NCBI RefSeq assembly: GCF_001439665.1
Contig: NZ_LMAK01000041.1
Location: forward strand, 1-44,558
Direction of reading: 5' to 3'
Source: Formosa algae
Lineage (GTDB): Bacteria; Bacteroidota; Bacteroidia; Flavobacteriales; Flavobacteriaceae
DNA: 44,558 nt
Shown here: piece by piece, positions 35,181 to 44,515 of the stretch
Numbering within the stretch: the stretch's first letter is position 1
Layout: each line of letters starts with the position of its first letter
Notes under the pieces: model-generated
What the model was told of the DNA's origin: nothing
Seen by the model: only the letters and a program-made list of their open reading frames with translations
Database searches by the model: none
Position numbers and translations under genes: made by a program

Positions 35181-35281
35181 TATATATTATCGAAAAACGA
35201 AATAGATTTTTTAAGGTGTAACAATTGCTGTTTTTCAGCGTCTTATTTTTACATCAATCAATCTTATTAAAATCAATCACA

Positions 35282-35440
35282 ATGAGTATCTGGAGAGTTA
35301 TCCTATCAATTATTTGTCCGCCTTTAGCCGTTATTGGTAAGGGGTGTGGCTCTGTTCTTATCGTATTTTTATTATGGCTTTGTGGCTGGGTTCCAGGTGT
35401 AATCGCTGCCTTGGTTATTTTAAATAATCCGAAGCGATAA
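35282..35440 (+). CDS. YqaE/Pmp3 family small membrane protein
   Basis: I place the start at 35282 (52 residues, MSIWRVILSIICPPLAVIGK); the frame opens at 35225, but that adds residues before the family's usual beginning. It has two hydrophobic helices around a GKGCGSVL turn and ends ALVILNNPKR, matching the UPF0057/Pmp3 family. Members are tiny inner-membrane proteins associated with membrane potential and salt or cold stress in yeast, plants and bacteria. It appears to be transcribed alone. Confidence 0.92.
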   Translation: MSIWRVILSIICPPLAVIGKGCGSVLIVFLLWLCGWVPGVIAALVILNNPKR

Positions 35441-35534
35441 TTTACGGCTTTTATACGCTAACGGTTTTCAGGGATTTTTAATCGATTAGGAGTGTCTTAA
35501 GGACAAAATGAGACTGCTTTTGGTATATAATAAG

Positions 35535-35542
35535 TATATTTG
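35535..35542 (+). promoter_or_regulatory. Promoter -7 element for the 35569-36312 lipoprotein gene
   Basis: TATATTTG matches TAnnTTTG and lies 26 bases before the start codon. Confidence 0.6.
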
Positions 35543-35568
35543 CAGCTGTTAATCATTTAAACCAACCG

Positions 35569-36312
35569 ATGAAAAAAATCTATGTTTTAACCGTATGCCT
35601 TTTACTACTTATATTAAGTAGTTGTGAGTTTTCTGAAACAATTCATATTAATGAGAATGGTGCAGGAACCATGTCTTTTTCTTTTGACGGATCTCAACTT
35701 ATGCAAATGGGAGGAGAGTCTATGGGAACAGATGAAAAAGTGTTAGATTCTACAGTCGTATTTAAAGATTTTTTAGAAGCTAAGAAAGACAGTATTGCAA
35801 CACTTCCAAAAGACGAACAAGAACGACTTAAGGCCTTAGAAAATTTTAAGATGCACATGTTAATGGATCCTAAAACTCAAAAAATGGTCATAGATATTAA
35901 TACCGATTTTGAGAATGTCGAGGAATTAGAAGATATGTTTAAGGTGCTTAATAAAGCCAACGAGTTAAAGGAAACTAATGAAGCACAGCAAACCAGTCCG
36001 TTAGCAAAGATGGGAGCAACAGAATCGTCTGAAGTTAGTTATACTTATAAAGGCAATGTGTTTAAACGTATTGTTACTGTTGTAAATCCAGAACTTTTAG
36101 AGTCTACAAAAGATAGTTTAGCCGATGCAGAAATGATACTTGCGGCTTCAACTTATACATTAAATTATCATTTTCCGAAAAAGATTAAATCGGTCTCGTT
36201 AGAAAATGCCATGTTTAGTGCAGATCATAAAAGTTTTTCTGCAGAATTAAGCTTTAAGGAGTATATGACTAATCCTGAAAGTTTAAATGTAGAAGTTATA
36301 TTAGAAGATTAA
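35569..36312 (+). CDS. Lipoprotein of unknown function upstream of lipB
   Basis: This 247-residue protein has a signal peptide and lipobox LILSSC (Cys19), then an FSETIHINENGAGTMSFSFD segment of beta-strand character, a charged helical middle (about 60-150) and a C-terminal beta region. I do not recognise a named family; flavobacteria carry similar proteins next to lipB. It is probably in the same operon as lipB, whose start lies 5 bases downstream. Envelope location is inferred from the lipobox. Confidence 0.83.
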   Translation: MKKIYVLTVCLLLLILSSCEFSETIHINENGAGTMSFSFDGSQLMQMGGESMGTDEKVLDSTVVFKDFLEAKKDSIATLPKDEQERLKALENFKMHMLMDPKTQKMVIDINTDFENVEELEDMFKVLNKANELKETNEAQQTSPLAKMGATESSEVSYTYKGNVFKRIVTVVNPELLESTKDSLADAEMILAASTYTLNYHFPKKIKSVSLENAMFSADHKSFSAELSFKEYMTNPESLNVEVILED

Positions 36313-36317
36313 TTGCT

Positions 36318-37022
36318 TTGAATAAAATAATAAAATTACAAGATTTAGGTCTACGAGATTATAAGGACACTTGGGATTACCAAGAAGAACTATTTAAACA
36401 TATTGTAGATCTTAAAATACAAAACAGGAGAGAGGATACCTCTATCCCTACACCCAATTACTTTTTGTTTGTAGAGCATCCGCATGTGTATACATTGGGG
36501 AAAAGCGGACATATGTCTAATATGTTGCTAAACGAAGCACAGCTTGAAGAAAAAGGAGCCTCGTTTTATAAAATTAATCGTGGTGGAGATATTACATATC
36601 ACGGTCCAGGACAAATAGTAGGGTATCCTATTTTAGATTTGGATAATTTTTTTACAGACATACATAAATATTTAAGGTTTTTGGAAGATGTTATTATTCT
36701 AACTTTAAATGAATATGGTGTTAAGGGAGAACGTAGCCCTGGAGAAACAGGTGTGTGGTTAGATGTTGGGACACCGTTTGCTAGAAAAATATGTGCAATG
36801 GGCGTGCGTGCCAGCCGTTGGGTTACTATGCATGGCTTTGCTTTAAATGTTAATGCCAACTTAGGATATTTTGATAATATAATTCCGTGTGGTATTCGAG
36901 GAAAAGCGGTCACATCGCTTAATGTAGAATTAGGTGTAAAAGAAGTAGATGAAGAAGCTGTGAAGGCTAAAATTCAACATCATTTTTGTACCCTTTTTGA
37001 ATCTGAATTTGTTTTAGAATAA
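36318..37022 (+). CDS. lipB: Lipoyl(octanoyl) transferase LipB
   Basis: This 234-residue protein transfers octanoate from acyl carrier protein to lipoyl domains, the first committed step of lipoate synthesis. It shows RGGDITYHGPGQ (88-99), HGFALNVN (172-179), catalytic Cys191 in IIPCGIRGK and Lys196. No ATG is available near the 5' end: TTG at 36318 gives MNKIIKLQDLGLRDY, the usual beginning of the family, so I take TTG as the start. It follows a lipoprotein gene by 5 bases and converges on the small gene at 37031 with an 8-base gap. Confidence 0.95.
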   Translation: MNKIIKLQDLGLRDYKDTWDYQEELFKHIVDLKIQNRREDTSIPTPNYFLFVEHPHVYTLGKSGHMSNMLLNEAQLEEKGASFYKINRGGDITYHGPGQIVGYPILDLDNFFTDIHKYLRFLEDVIILTLNEYGVKGERSPGETGVWLDVGTPFARKICAMGVRASRWVTMHGFALNVNANLGYFDNIIPCGIRGKAVTSLNVELGVKEVDEEAVKAKIQHHFCTLFESEFVLE

Positions 37023-37030
37023 CTTGAAAA

Positions 37031-37222
37031 TTATTCGTTTACAGATTTACTTCTTGTTAAAAGCGCTATAGCCGCAAAGATTATGAAAAGTATAACTTTA
37101 CCGATTAGGTAGCCATAACCATATTCTGTTAACCGCTCTAAGTCTGTAGCTATAATTTGAACAACATTTATAAAGAGTAGAAGTGCAATAATTAAAGAAA
37201 TATAGAAAGCTGTTTTTTTCAT
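37031..37222 (-). CDS. Small two-helix membrane protein
   Basis: This 63-residue protein (ATG at 37222; a TTG three codons earlier is less likely) has two hydrophobic helices, about 5-25 and 41-58, separated by a short polar loop (ATDLERLTEYGYGY). No family is recognised. It lies downstream of the Bor-like lipoprotein gene beyond a strong terminator. It may be a real small inner-membrane protein, but support is limited to composition and start quality. Confidence 0.6.
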   Translation of the reverse strand: MKKTAFYISLIIALLLFINVVQIIATDLERLTEYGYGYLIGKVILFIIFAAIALLTRSKSVNE

Positions 37223-37235
37223 TATAAGCAATATT

Positions 37236-37269
37236 AAAAAGCGAGGTTGTAATTAATAACCTCGCTTTT
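37236..37269 (-). terminator. Intrinsic terminator of the Bor-like lipoprotein gene
   Basis: AAAAGCGAGGTT (37237-37248) and AACCTCGCTTTT (37258-37269) form a perfect 12-bp stem with a 9-base loop, followed on the minus strand by T's. It lies 14 bases after the stop at 37283. Confidence 0.92.
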
Positions 37270-37282
37270 CTAGTTTATATAA

Positions 37283-37579
37283 CTATTTTGTAACAGTAGT
37301 CATTGTTGGTGTGTAGATACCAAAAGTAAGTGCAGCTACTAAACCATTAACAAAAGTTTGTTGAGTTGTAACAGTATAATCTGTTGCTCCACCAGCCATT
37401 TCTTTAGCGTTTGAAACTCCAACAGGAGCTAAACCGTAAATTACATAGTGATTCCATTCTTTTGTTTGAGAGTTTCCTTTTGCACCTGCTCCAACAACAG
37501 TTGTGTAAGAATAACAAGATGTTAATAACATTGAAGCTGCAAATACAGCAGTCATCATTTTCATTGTTTTTTTAAACAT
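37283..37579 (-). CDS. Bor family lipoprotein
   Basis: This 98-residue protein has a signal peptide, lipobox LLTSC (Cys22) and the Bor/Iss-like body: CYSYTTVVGAGAKGN, NHYVIYGLAPVGVSNAKEMA, TQQTFVNGLVAALTFGIYTP. Bor of phage lambda is an outer-membrane lipoprotein linked to serum resistance; Bacteroidota have chromosomal relatives of unknown function. No phage genes are nearby, so it is not a prophage marker here. It is monocistronic with a strong terminator. Confidence 0.88.
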   Translation of the reverse strand: MFKKTMKMMTAVFAASMLLTSCYSYTTVVGAGAKGNSQTKEWNHYVIYGLAPVGVSNAKEMAGGATDYTVTTQQTFVNGLVAALTFGIYTPTMTTVTK

Positions 37580-37671
37580 GATTTTTAATTTTAAGTTGTA
37601 ATTAATTTTATGATACTCAAAGATTGAGTCTTTTTAAGGAAGTCTGGTTACGTTGTAGAAGACTATTTTGC

Positions 37672-37989
37672 TTATCTCGCCAATAATTTTTTAGACACTT
37701 TATACGTTGCAGCATAAATGCAACCTTCTTGTTCACGTTTTAAGTGGCTAAATTCTCTTTTATACCAATTTACATCAGTTGCTTTTTTTCTAAATGTATC
37801 GTGGTTTATTGTTTTAAGTTCTTCACCATTTAACATCATTTTAATATCGTAAATAGCAATTCCAAAATGTTCAGACTGTTTTAAGACTTCAGAAAAATCT
37901 TCTTCAGAGAAATAACTATCACCATTATGTTCTTCAATTTTGGTTAATCCAGCAAATACATTTTTTTCTAAAAATTCTTCTTGTGTCAT
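37672..37989 (-). CDS. Hypothetical cytoplasmic protein
   Basis: This 105-residue soluble, charged protein has no signal peptide or membrane segment. It starts MTQEEFLEKNVFAGLTKIEE and ends GCIYAATYKVSKKLLAR. Secondary structure looks mainly helical with a short strand region. No family is recognised. A 16-bp perfect palindrome lies just upstream of its start. It is preceded on the same strand by the YejK-like gene 120 bases away. Confidence 0.72.
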   Translation of the reverse strand: MTQEEFLEKNVFAGLTKIEEHNGDSYFSEEDFSEVLKQSEHFGIAIYDIKMMLNGEELKTINHDTFRKKATDVNWYKREFSHLKREQEGCIYAATYKVSKKLLAR

Positions 37990-38008
37990 TTTATTAGGCT
38001 TTAAGTCT

Positions 38009-38024
38009 GTTGTTTTAAAACAAC
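38009..38024. repeat. 16-bp perfect palindrome upstream of the 37989 start
   Basis: GTTGTTTTAAAACAAC is its own reverse complement. It begins 20 bases before the start codon at 37989, in the leader or promoter region. It is long enough to be an operator or a tight leader hairpin. Confidence 0.45.
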
Positions 38025-38109
38025 TGTTAGTGTTAATAAGGTGAACTTGTTTTAAATGTTCTGCCTTGTTATGTAAGGGTAAAGTTAAATACTTTTAAGG
38101 TAAAAGGTA

Positions 38110-39159
38110 TTATCCTTCAGTATTAAAGAATACCTTATAATAATACATTTTCTTTTCTTCGTCGAAACCACGTTCTAAATATTCACTAGCAGCGTCTGGC
38201 GCATCAATATCTAGTTTAATTTGAATTTGAGTATCTAGTTTTATTTCTGTTTTAATTTTTGCCTTTTGTTTCTTTACAACAGGTTCTGCAACATCAAACT
38301 GATTTAAAATAAGGAGCTCTTGTTCTCCCTCAAAAGATTTTTTATAATCGTCGAACAAGGTTTTGTGTTTGTCGTCTTCAAAAACTTCTTCTTTGAAATT
38401 TTCAATATTTACAAATTCATGTTCTTTAAAGTAATCTACTGTTTTGGCTAAAAAGATATTTTGTTCTTGGTTACCGTAACTGGTTTTTAAAATCTCGGTA
38501 GAGAATTCTTTACAGAGTTCAATATAATTTTGTGTGTGCGAATTAAAATCGTTCGCATATTTTATGTTTAAAAAGTTATTAATCCAATACTGTGCATCGT
38601 AATTATTATTGTCTACTGTTAATACAATAGGACCTTCTGCATCTGTTTGGTTTAAAATTAAGCAACCTTTATCTACTTTTTTAGTGTTTATACCTTGTTG
38701 TACGGCGACATCGTAACTGTTACCCTCTAAATAAGTTTGAAAGAAATTAGATTTACTTTCTATTTTAAATATACCAACGGCATTGGTTACAATTTCATTA
38801 AACTCTATACCTTCAAAAATGGCAACAATAACGTCTCCTGTTTTTATTTGTACAGAATTAGATTGTTCATATAAATGCTTGACGATATTTTTAGATACAT
38901 CAATAAAATTAGATTCGTCTCCAAAAATATCTTCTGTATAGGTATTTATTTCATTGAGTTTAATGTTGGCATGGTGATTAAAACGATGGCTTTGCACTAC
39001 AGAACCAAATGGTCTTAATAAAAAGGGAAGCATTAAATCGTAACTTGCTTCATCAAATTGAACTTCACTTTCTGAAAACGCATTTTTAGTATCGTTAAAC
39101 TTGTTTCCAACTTTATGAATTATAAATTTACTGATAGTGGCATTATTACGTTTTATCAT
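38110..39159 (-). CDS. Nucleoid-associated protein, YejK/NdpA family
   Basis: This 349-residue protein matches NdpA/YejK: it begins with ISKFIIHKVGNKFNDTKNAF, has an internal VIVAIFEGIEFNEIVTNAVG and a C-terminal helical and beta region ending with YYYKVFFNTEG. E. coli YejK associates with the nucleoid and topoisomerases. No catalytic residues are expected. It lies between the hypothetical 105-residue protein and the large lipoprotein gene and appears to be transcribed alone. The family call is good; its role in this organism is unproven. Confidence 0.88.
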   Translation of the reverse strand: MIKRNNATISKFIIHKVGNKFNDTKNAFSESEVQFDEASYDLMLPFLLRPFGSVVQSHRFNHHANIKLNEINTYTEDIFGDESNFIDVSKNIVKHLYEQSNSVQIKTGDVIVAIFEGIEFNEIVTNAVGIFKIESKSNFFQTYLEGNSYDVAVQQGINTKKVDKGCLILNQTDAEGPIVLTVDNNNYDAQYWINNFLNIKYANDFNSHTQNYIELCKEFSTEILKTSYGNQEQNIFLAKTVDYFKEHEFVNIENFKEEVFEDDKHKTLFDDYKKSFEGEQELLILNQFDVAEPVVKKQKAKIKTEIKLDTQIQIKLDIDAPDAASEYLERGFDEEKKMYYYKVFFNTEG

Positions 39160-39248
39160 GATGTTTTTAACTTAAAAATTAAGGGATGCAATAGTACTAA
39201 ATTAGCTTCAATTTTAATAATTAAAGCCGGCTTATCCGTCTTGTTTTT

Positions 39249-41681
39249 TTAATTAATCTGATATATAATTATAGCATTGTCGTCTCCCTTAGTAACCACT
39301 TCTAAATGGTTGTCTTTATCTGTATTAGCAATGTCTATACTACTTGTGCCATAAACTGGGAAATTAGATATGTTTTCGCCTTGGCTATCAAAAACGTAAA
39401 CCTTTTGTGCTTGTACATCTGTAGTGGTTACGTATATTTTATTGTTTATATAAAATAGTTCAGCAGGCGTGTAATTTCCGTAATCTAGCTCTAGGGTTTT
39501 ATTTCTAATGCTTAATTTGTTTCCGGTTTGGGTAACTAAAGTTCTAGACGTGGCGAATAAGTGATGGTTTTCGCCTAAGTTTAAATTCTCGCTTGTTACT
39601 CGTCCTCTAGTATCTATAAGTATTAAATCTCCTTCGTCTGTAGTGGTTGTAAACTTGTCGTTATATATGTACACCCCTTCGTTAGAATAAGAGTAAGACG
39701 ATTTAGGAGTAACACGCACTTGCCCTGTGCGGCTTAAAATGTAAATTTGATCGCTAGTTTTAAATACAAGATAGTCTTTACGGTTTATTCTAAAATGTTG
39801 CGGTTTATGGATAATGGTTTGGTTGGCCTCTTTGTAAGTAAACCCTTTTACATTATTTCCATGTGCATCGTACATTAATACGCCTTTGTTTTGCACAACA
39901 ACCAAGCGATATTTTTTATTATTATCGTAATCGAAAACAGATAAAGGTTGAGTTATTTCGTCTCTAAACTTTTTAGGATAAGATTTTGCTGGTTTCCCAT
40001 GTCTATCTAAAACATACAAATAATGTGCAGTAGTAAATGCCAACTGCAAACGGCCATTTTTATACATGTCTATTTGAGAAATATCGCCAATAATAGCTTC
40101 TTCTAATTGTTTTTTCCAAAGGACTTTCCCTTTGTTAGAAATTAAATACAGATTATTATTGACATCCTGAACCACAATCTCTTTTTGTCCAGAACTATGG
40201 TTGGTTACAAACTGCGGGTTATTTAAAAGTTTAGCATCTAATTTTATATTCAGTTCTTCACTAACCGAATTTTCAGAGGCTCTAGTTTTATTCCTTTGTA
40301 TAATACCATTTACATGTGCAAAATTATGATCATAGATATATTGTATGGCAGAAACTTTATAAGCATCTGTATTTACTTGGGTTTTAGTTTTGAAATTTGT
40401 TTGTAATATGTCGCTTAAAAAATTAGAATTACCAACTAACATTAAAGATGAAGCGTCACTTAAATGCTCTGTAATGTTTTTATAAAAACTACGCTCGTTA
40501 AAAGTGGCTTTGTTTTGGTAGGCCGCAATAATGCTCTGTAATAATTCTAATTGGTCTGCAAATACAAAGAAATCATCTAGAACAGCATAATAGGATGCTG
40601 TATCTGTTTTTATTAAAGGTTTAAAATGTATAGGAAACCATTCTGGGTGAGCAAAGCGTTTTATATCTACCTGGCGGAAACTTTCTATAATTTCTTGAGA
40701 ATCCAAAAGCGCATCATTGGTTTCCATATTGTCTAAACTGTGCAATACAATAGCGCGAGACTCCTTATCATATATTACTCCAATTTCATTTGTATTATCA
40801 AACAAAGTCGTTTCTGCAGGATCTTGTTTGTTATAAACGACAATGTTAGCTTGTAAATTACTAAAGTCCTGATATGTTAAACTTAAAAAACCATCGCTAT
40901 CTTCTGGCGTAATTTGAGCCATTTTATTCTCTTGCGGAATGGTGTTTTTAAAAATGTCTATAAGATAGTTTACAGAATCTGTTGCTTTAGTTATACCGTT
41001 AATTGTAATTTGGTCTTGAGTAATATCTGTGTCCAGGGCAAGATATTTTGTAAAATGTTGAAGCGGAATAGAATCTGAACTCAAAAACATTGAAGATTCC
41101 TCTATGGTTTCTGAATCTAAAATAACGGCAAATGTTTTTTCTGAAGCTGTAGTATTGTAAATTTTTTCAAGTTCAGGATTAACAGGCTTAGTGTTTAGAC
41201 TGTTTTCAATAATAGATTTTGATGTCGACCCGATAAAGATGCTATCAATTATAACACTGTATAGGTTTTTTGTGCTAAGTTCTGTTTTTGTTATGGTGGT
41301 GTTTTTAAACTTTATTTGTTCTTGTTTGGGTTTGTTTATAGAGTCGAACTGAAAAAAGTCTGCACTGTATTTTGTAATTAATGTAACTTGAGAGCTATCT
41401 GTATGGTCTTTAGAAAAACAAAATAAAACCTCTTGCTTTGGTTTAAAGTCTTTAGTGTTCTTAAAAACATCATCTAAAGATTTGTAAAAAGGTGCTGTTT
41501 TAAATTCCTGAACTAAATCATTATTAGTTAAACTGCTTTTTAAATCTTCAAGATTATTCGTTTTAATTAAAGTAGAGGTATGTTCTGGAACAAATTCAAT
41601 CAAATTTTGATGCGTGGTTGTGTTAGTGTCACAACTTATAAAGAATACACTAAAAATTATAGCTAAGAAAAGCGCTCTCAT
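39249..41681 (-). CDS. Large lipoprotein with C-terminal beta-propeller-like region
   Basis: This 810-residue protein has a signal peptide and lipobox VFFISC (Cys17). Residues about 25-460 form an unrecognised domain beginning NLIEFVPEHTSTLIKTNNLE, loosely like DUF3352 proteins. Residues about 485-810 carry short strand repeats of PQQ/propeller style (LYLISNKGKVLWKKQL, LYVLDRHGKPAKSYPK, IYILSRTGQVRVTPKS, VYVFDSQGENISNFPV). It is predicted to be an envelope lipoprotein that binds protein or ligand. It has its own promoter element in the short gap after rnhB. Relatives may be mislabelled ribonuclease HII because of this neighbour; I see no nuclease motif. Confidence 0.85.
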   Translation of the reverse strand: MRALFLAIIFSVFFISCDTNTTTHQNLIEFVPEHTSTLIKTNNLEDLKSSLTNNDLVQEFKTAPFYKSLDDVFKNTKDFKPKQEVLFCFSKDHTDSSQVTLITKYSADFFQFDSINKPKQEQIKFKNTTITKTELSTKNLYSVIIDSIFIGSTSKSIIENSLNTKPVNPELEKIYNTTASEKTFAVILDSETIEESSMFLSSDSIPLQHFTKYLALDTDITQDQITINGITKATDSVNYLIDIFKNTIPQENKMAQITPEDSDGFLSLTYQDFSNLQANIVVYNKQDPAETTLFDNTNEIGVIYDKESRAIVLHSLDNMETNDALLDSQEIIESFRQVDIKRFAHPEWFPIHFKPLIKTDTASYYAVLDDFFVFADQLELLQSIIAAYQNKATFNERSFYKNITEHLSDASSLMLVGNSNFLSDILQTNFKTKTQVNTDAYKVSAIQYIYDHNFAHVNGIIQRNKTRASENSVSEELNIKLDAKLLNNPQFVTNHSSGQKEIVVQDVNNNLYLISNKGKVLWKKQLEEAIIGDISQIDMYKNGRLQLAFTTAHYLYVLDRHGKPAKSYPKKFRDEITQPLSVFDYDNNKKYRLVVVQNKGVLMYDAHGNNVKGFTYKEANQTIIHKPQHFRINRKDYLVFKTSDQIYILSRTGQVRVTPKSSYSYSNEGVYIYNDKFTTTTDEGDLILIDTRGRVTSENLNLGENHHLFATSRTLVTQTGNKLSIRNKTLELDYGNYTPAELFYINNKIYVTTTDVQAQKVYVFDSQGENISNFPVYGTSSIDIANTDKDNHLEVVTKGDDNAIIIYQIN

Positions 41682-41697
41682 AAAAAAGAATTTTTTA

Positions 41698-41705
41698 CAA
41701 ATATA
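41698..41705 (-). promoter_or_regulatory. Promoter -7 element for the 39249-41681 lipoprotein gene
   Basis: The minus strand reads TATATTTG, matching TAnnTTTG, 16 bases before the start codon and within the 29-base gap after rnhB. Confidence 0.5.
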
Positions 41706-41710
41706 GGAAG

Positions 41711-42310
41711 TTATATATCTAATTTTAATTGATCGGGTAGTAATCTAAAGGATAAACGGTGGTATTTTGTAGTCCCGTATTTTTTTATGGCTGCACGATG
41801 CTCTTTTGTCGGATACCCTTTGTTCTGTTTCCAATTATACATCGGGAATTCTTCATGAATTCTGTTCATATAAGCATCGCGATAGGTTTTTGCAAGTATA
41901 GATGCAGCTGCAATATTTAAATATTTTCCATCGCCTTTAATTATGGTTTCAAACGGTACTTTTAAATATGGTTTAAATCGATTACCATCTACACTAATAA
42001 ATTCGGGTTGCGGATCCAGTTTTTTTATAGCCAACTGCATGGCGTGTATAGAGGCATTTAAAATATTTATTTCGTCTATTTTTTTTGGAAAAACATGAGC
42101 AACACCAAAAGCTACGGCTTCTAGTTCTACTATAGGTTTAAGTAAATCGCGTTTCTTTTCAGATAATTGTTTGGAATCGTTTAAAATGATGTTTTTAAAT
42201 GTTTTTGGTAAAATTACAGCAGCGGCTGTTACAGGTCCAGCTAAACATCCGCGTCCAGCTTCGTCTGTTCCACATTCAAATTCGTATTCCGAATAGTTAA
42301 GCGCAAGCAT
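41711..42310 (-). CDS. rnhB: Ribonuclease HII
   Basis: This 199-residue protein has normal length for RNase HII, which cuts RNA in RNA-DNA hybrids and at single ribonucleotides. The signature [20 protein letters not shown] holds the metal ligands Asp16 and Glu17; [16 protein letters not shown] and [20 protein letters not shown] supply the other conserved acidic and basic positions. It is divergent from the porin gene and upstream of the large lipoprotein gene. Confidence 0.96.
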   Translation of the reverse strand: MLALNYSEYEFECGTDEAGRGCLAGPVTAAAVILPKTFKNIILNDSKQLSEKKRDLLKPIVELEAVAFGVAHVFPKKIDEINILNASIHAMQLAIKKLDPQPEFISVDGNRFKPYLKVPFETIIKGDGKYLNIAAASILAKTYRDAYMNRIHEEFPMYNWKQNKGYPTKEHRAAIKKYGTTKYHRLSFRLLPDQLKLDI

Positions 42311-42353
42311 TTAAATTATAGTTTTGTTATGTATGGTTATCATATTTTGTATT

Positions 42354-42361
42354 TACATTTG
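42354..42361 (+). promoter_or_regulatory. Promoter -7 element for the porin-like gene
   Basis: TACATTTG matches TAnnTTTG and ends 19 bases before the start codon, giving a very short leader. Confidence 0.55.
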
Positions 42362-42380
42362 CAAGATCTAAAAAATAATT

Positions 42381-44345
42381 ATGAAGCAAATCATTCTGTC
42401 ATTCTTTTTAATGTGCTTTTCGCATCTTGCTTTTTCTCAAGTCGCACCTAAGTTAGACAAGGAAATAGACAAAAGCGATACTGCAACAGAAAAAGGACTT
42501 ACTGAAAAATCATCTGATACTTCAAAAACAAAAGATGAAAAAAAAGTAGCCAAGATAGAGCAATATCTTATAATTTCTCATTTAAATGATACTACTTATG
42601 TAGATACCACTTTATCTATACAGAAAGAATATAAATTTAACGCCATAAGAAAAGACGAATTTGGTTTAATTTCCTTTTCTAATATGGGGCAAACCTATAA
42701 TACGTTAAGTACAGATTTTAAATCGCAACGCCTAATGCCTAAATTAGGGGCGCGTTCAAAATTTTTCGCTTTCAGAGAGGTAGAAGATGTTAGCTACTAC
42801 CATGTGCCAACTCCTTTAACCGAGTTGTTTTACAAAACAGGTTTTGAACAGGGACAAGTTGCGCAAGGTTTCTTTACTGTAAATACGTCAGAACAATTTA
42901 ATTTATCGCTCTCTTATAAAGGGTTGAGATCTCTTGGAAATTATCAGCATATTATTTCTAGTATAGGCGATTTTGAATTTACAACCAATTATAAAACTAA
43001 AGACGAACGCTATATTGCGAAATTCCATTTTGTTGGTCAGGATGTTAATAATGAAGAAAATGGCGGATTGTCTGATGACGATGTTGTGTATTTTGAAAAT
43101 GGCGATCCCGATTTTTTAGACCGTGGTGTTTTTGATGTGAATTTTGAAGATGCAGATAATACCCTAAAGGGGAAACGCTTTCATTTAGATCATCGTTACT
43201 ATATAGTGAAGCCAAAAGATTCTCTGGCGAAGCATAGTTTAAATGTAAATCATATCATGACGTTTGATGATCAATACTATCAATTTAATCAAGATGATGT
43301 TAATGATTATTTCGGAGATGCCTTTGTCTCTACAGATATAGAAGATAGAAGTACTATTGAAAATTTCTACAATCAAGTTCAATTAAATTATAGTAATGCG
43401 CTTTTAGGTGATTTGCAATTTAATGTGAGTCACGATAATTATAATTATGGATACGACCAAATAGTAATTATAGATGAAGAACAAATAACAAACAGGTTAA
43501 AAGGTAATATTATAGCTGTAGGAGGGAAGTACCACAATAGATTTGGAGGGTTCGATATTTACGGAGACGCCGGTTTAAATGTTACTGGAGATTTTGCAGG
43601 TAATTACATTACAGGAAAAGCATCGTATAGATTTACAGACGATATATTGATGAGTGCTGAAATTAATCACAATGCGTCACAGCCTAATTACAACTTCTTA
43701 TTATATCAAAGTAGTTATCTAAACTATAACTGGCAAACTAATTTTAGTACAGAGAAAACACAGCAATTGAGTTTTAAATTAGAATCTAAAAAGCTAGCTA
43801 ATATTTCTGTAGATTATTCTACGATTAGTGACTACGCTTATTTTAAAGAGGATGAAGATGCAGGAGGTGTAAAGCCGTTTCAGAACAGTGCTACAATTAC
43901 GTACTTAAGAGTGCGTTTAGATAAGGAAATAAAGTTTGGCCATTTCGCTTTAGATAATAGTATAATGTACCAAAACGTACAAGACGATAATCAGGTTTTA
44001 AATATGCCTGAATTTGTAACTCGAAATACATTATATTATAGAAACGAATTTTTCAAGAAAGCATTACTGTTAGAAACAGGTGTAACGTTTAATTACTTTA
44101 CCGATTACTATATGAATGCTTACGATCCATTACTCGCAGAGTTTTATGTACAGACAGATCGAGAGTATGGGAATTTTCCAAGATTTGATTTCTTTATAAA
44201 TGCTAAAATTCAACAGACACGTATCTATTTTAAAGTCGAGCATTTTAATGCATCGTTTACAGGATACGATTATTATTCGGCTCCTAACTATCCTTATCGA
44301 GATTTAGCATTGCGTTTTGGTATAGTTTGGAACTTCTTTATGTAA
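42381..44345 (+). CDS. Putative outer-membrane porin (Porin_10 type)
   Basis: This 654-residue protein has a signal peptide (about 1-19, ending HLAFSQ), a short charged linker rich in Lys, Asp, Ser and Thr (about 20-55), then YLIISHLNDTTYVDTTLSIQ and a long stretch of alternating amphipathic strands (GFEQGQVAQGFFTVNTSEQF, LFYKTG, YGDAGLNVTGDFAGNYITGK) ending in LRFGIVWNFFM with the C-terminal aromatic typical of barrels. This matches the Bacteroidota putative porin family. The substrate is unknown. It is monocistronic and divergent from rnhB. Confidence 0.87.
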   Translation: MKQIILSFFLMCFSHLAFSQVAPKLDKEIDKSDTATEKGLTEKSSDTSKTKDEKKVAKIEQYLIISHLNDTTYVDTTLSIQKEYKFNAIRKDEFGLISFSNMGQTYNTLSTDFKSQRLMPKLGARSKFFAFREVEDVSYYHVPTPLTELFYKTGFEQGQVAQGFFTVNTSEQFNLSLSYKGLRSLGNYQHIISSIGDFEFTTNYKTKDERYIAKFHFVGQDVNNEENGGLSDDDVVYFENGDPDFLDRGVFDVNFEDADNTLKGKRFHLDHRYYIVKPKDSLAKHSLNVNHIMTFDDQYYQFNQDDVNDYFGDAFVSTDIEDRSTIENFYNQVQLNYSNALLGDLQFNVSHDNYNYGYDQIVIIDEEQITNRLKGNIIAVGGKYHNRFGGFDIYGDAGLNVTGDFAGNYITGKASYRFTDDILMSAEINHNASQPNYNFLLYQSSYLNYNWQTNFSTEKTQQLSFKLESKKLANISVDYSTISDYAYFKEDEDAGGVKPFQNSATITYLRVRLDKEIKFGHFALDNSIMYQNVQDDNQVLNMPEFVTRNTLYYRNEFFKKALLLETGVTFNYFTDYYMNAYDPLLAEFYVQTDREYGNFPRFDFFINAKIQQTRIYFKVEHFNASFTGYDYYSAPNYPYRDLALRFGIVWNFFM

Positions 44346-44515
44346 GAAGGTAATAGACGTGTATGTGTTCACTATTGTCATCTGTTTTATAGTGAATGCC
44401 TCATAGGTTTTAAAGAGGTCTTTGTAGTTCTTGAAGGCTTTGAAATAAAATATAAATTACAACTTACTGGAAACATAATACTTAAGATTTATTTGAAAAA
44501 TCTTTTAAAAAAAGC

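Noticed and set aside
37283-37579. Bor-like lipoprotein as a sign of a prophage
   Set aside because: No integrase, capsid, lysis or other phage gene lies nearby, and the base composition matches the surroundings.
44368-44396. Inverted repeat TTCACTAT / ATAGTGAA after the porin gene
   Set aside because: An 8-bp stem with a 13-base loop but no T-run; too weak to call a terminator.
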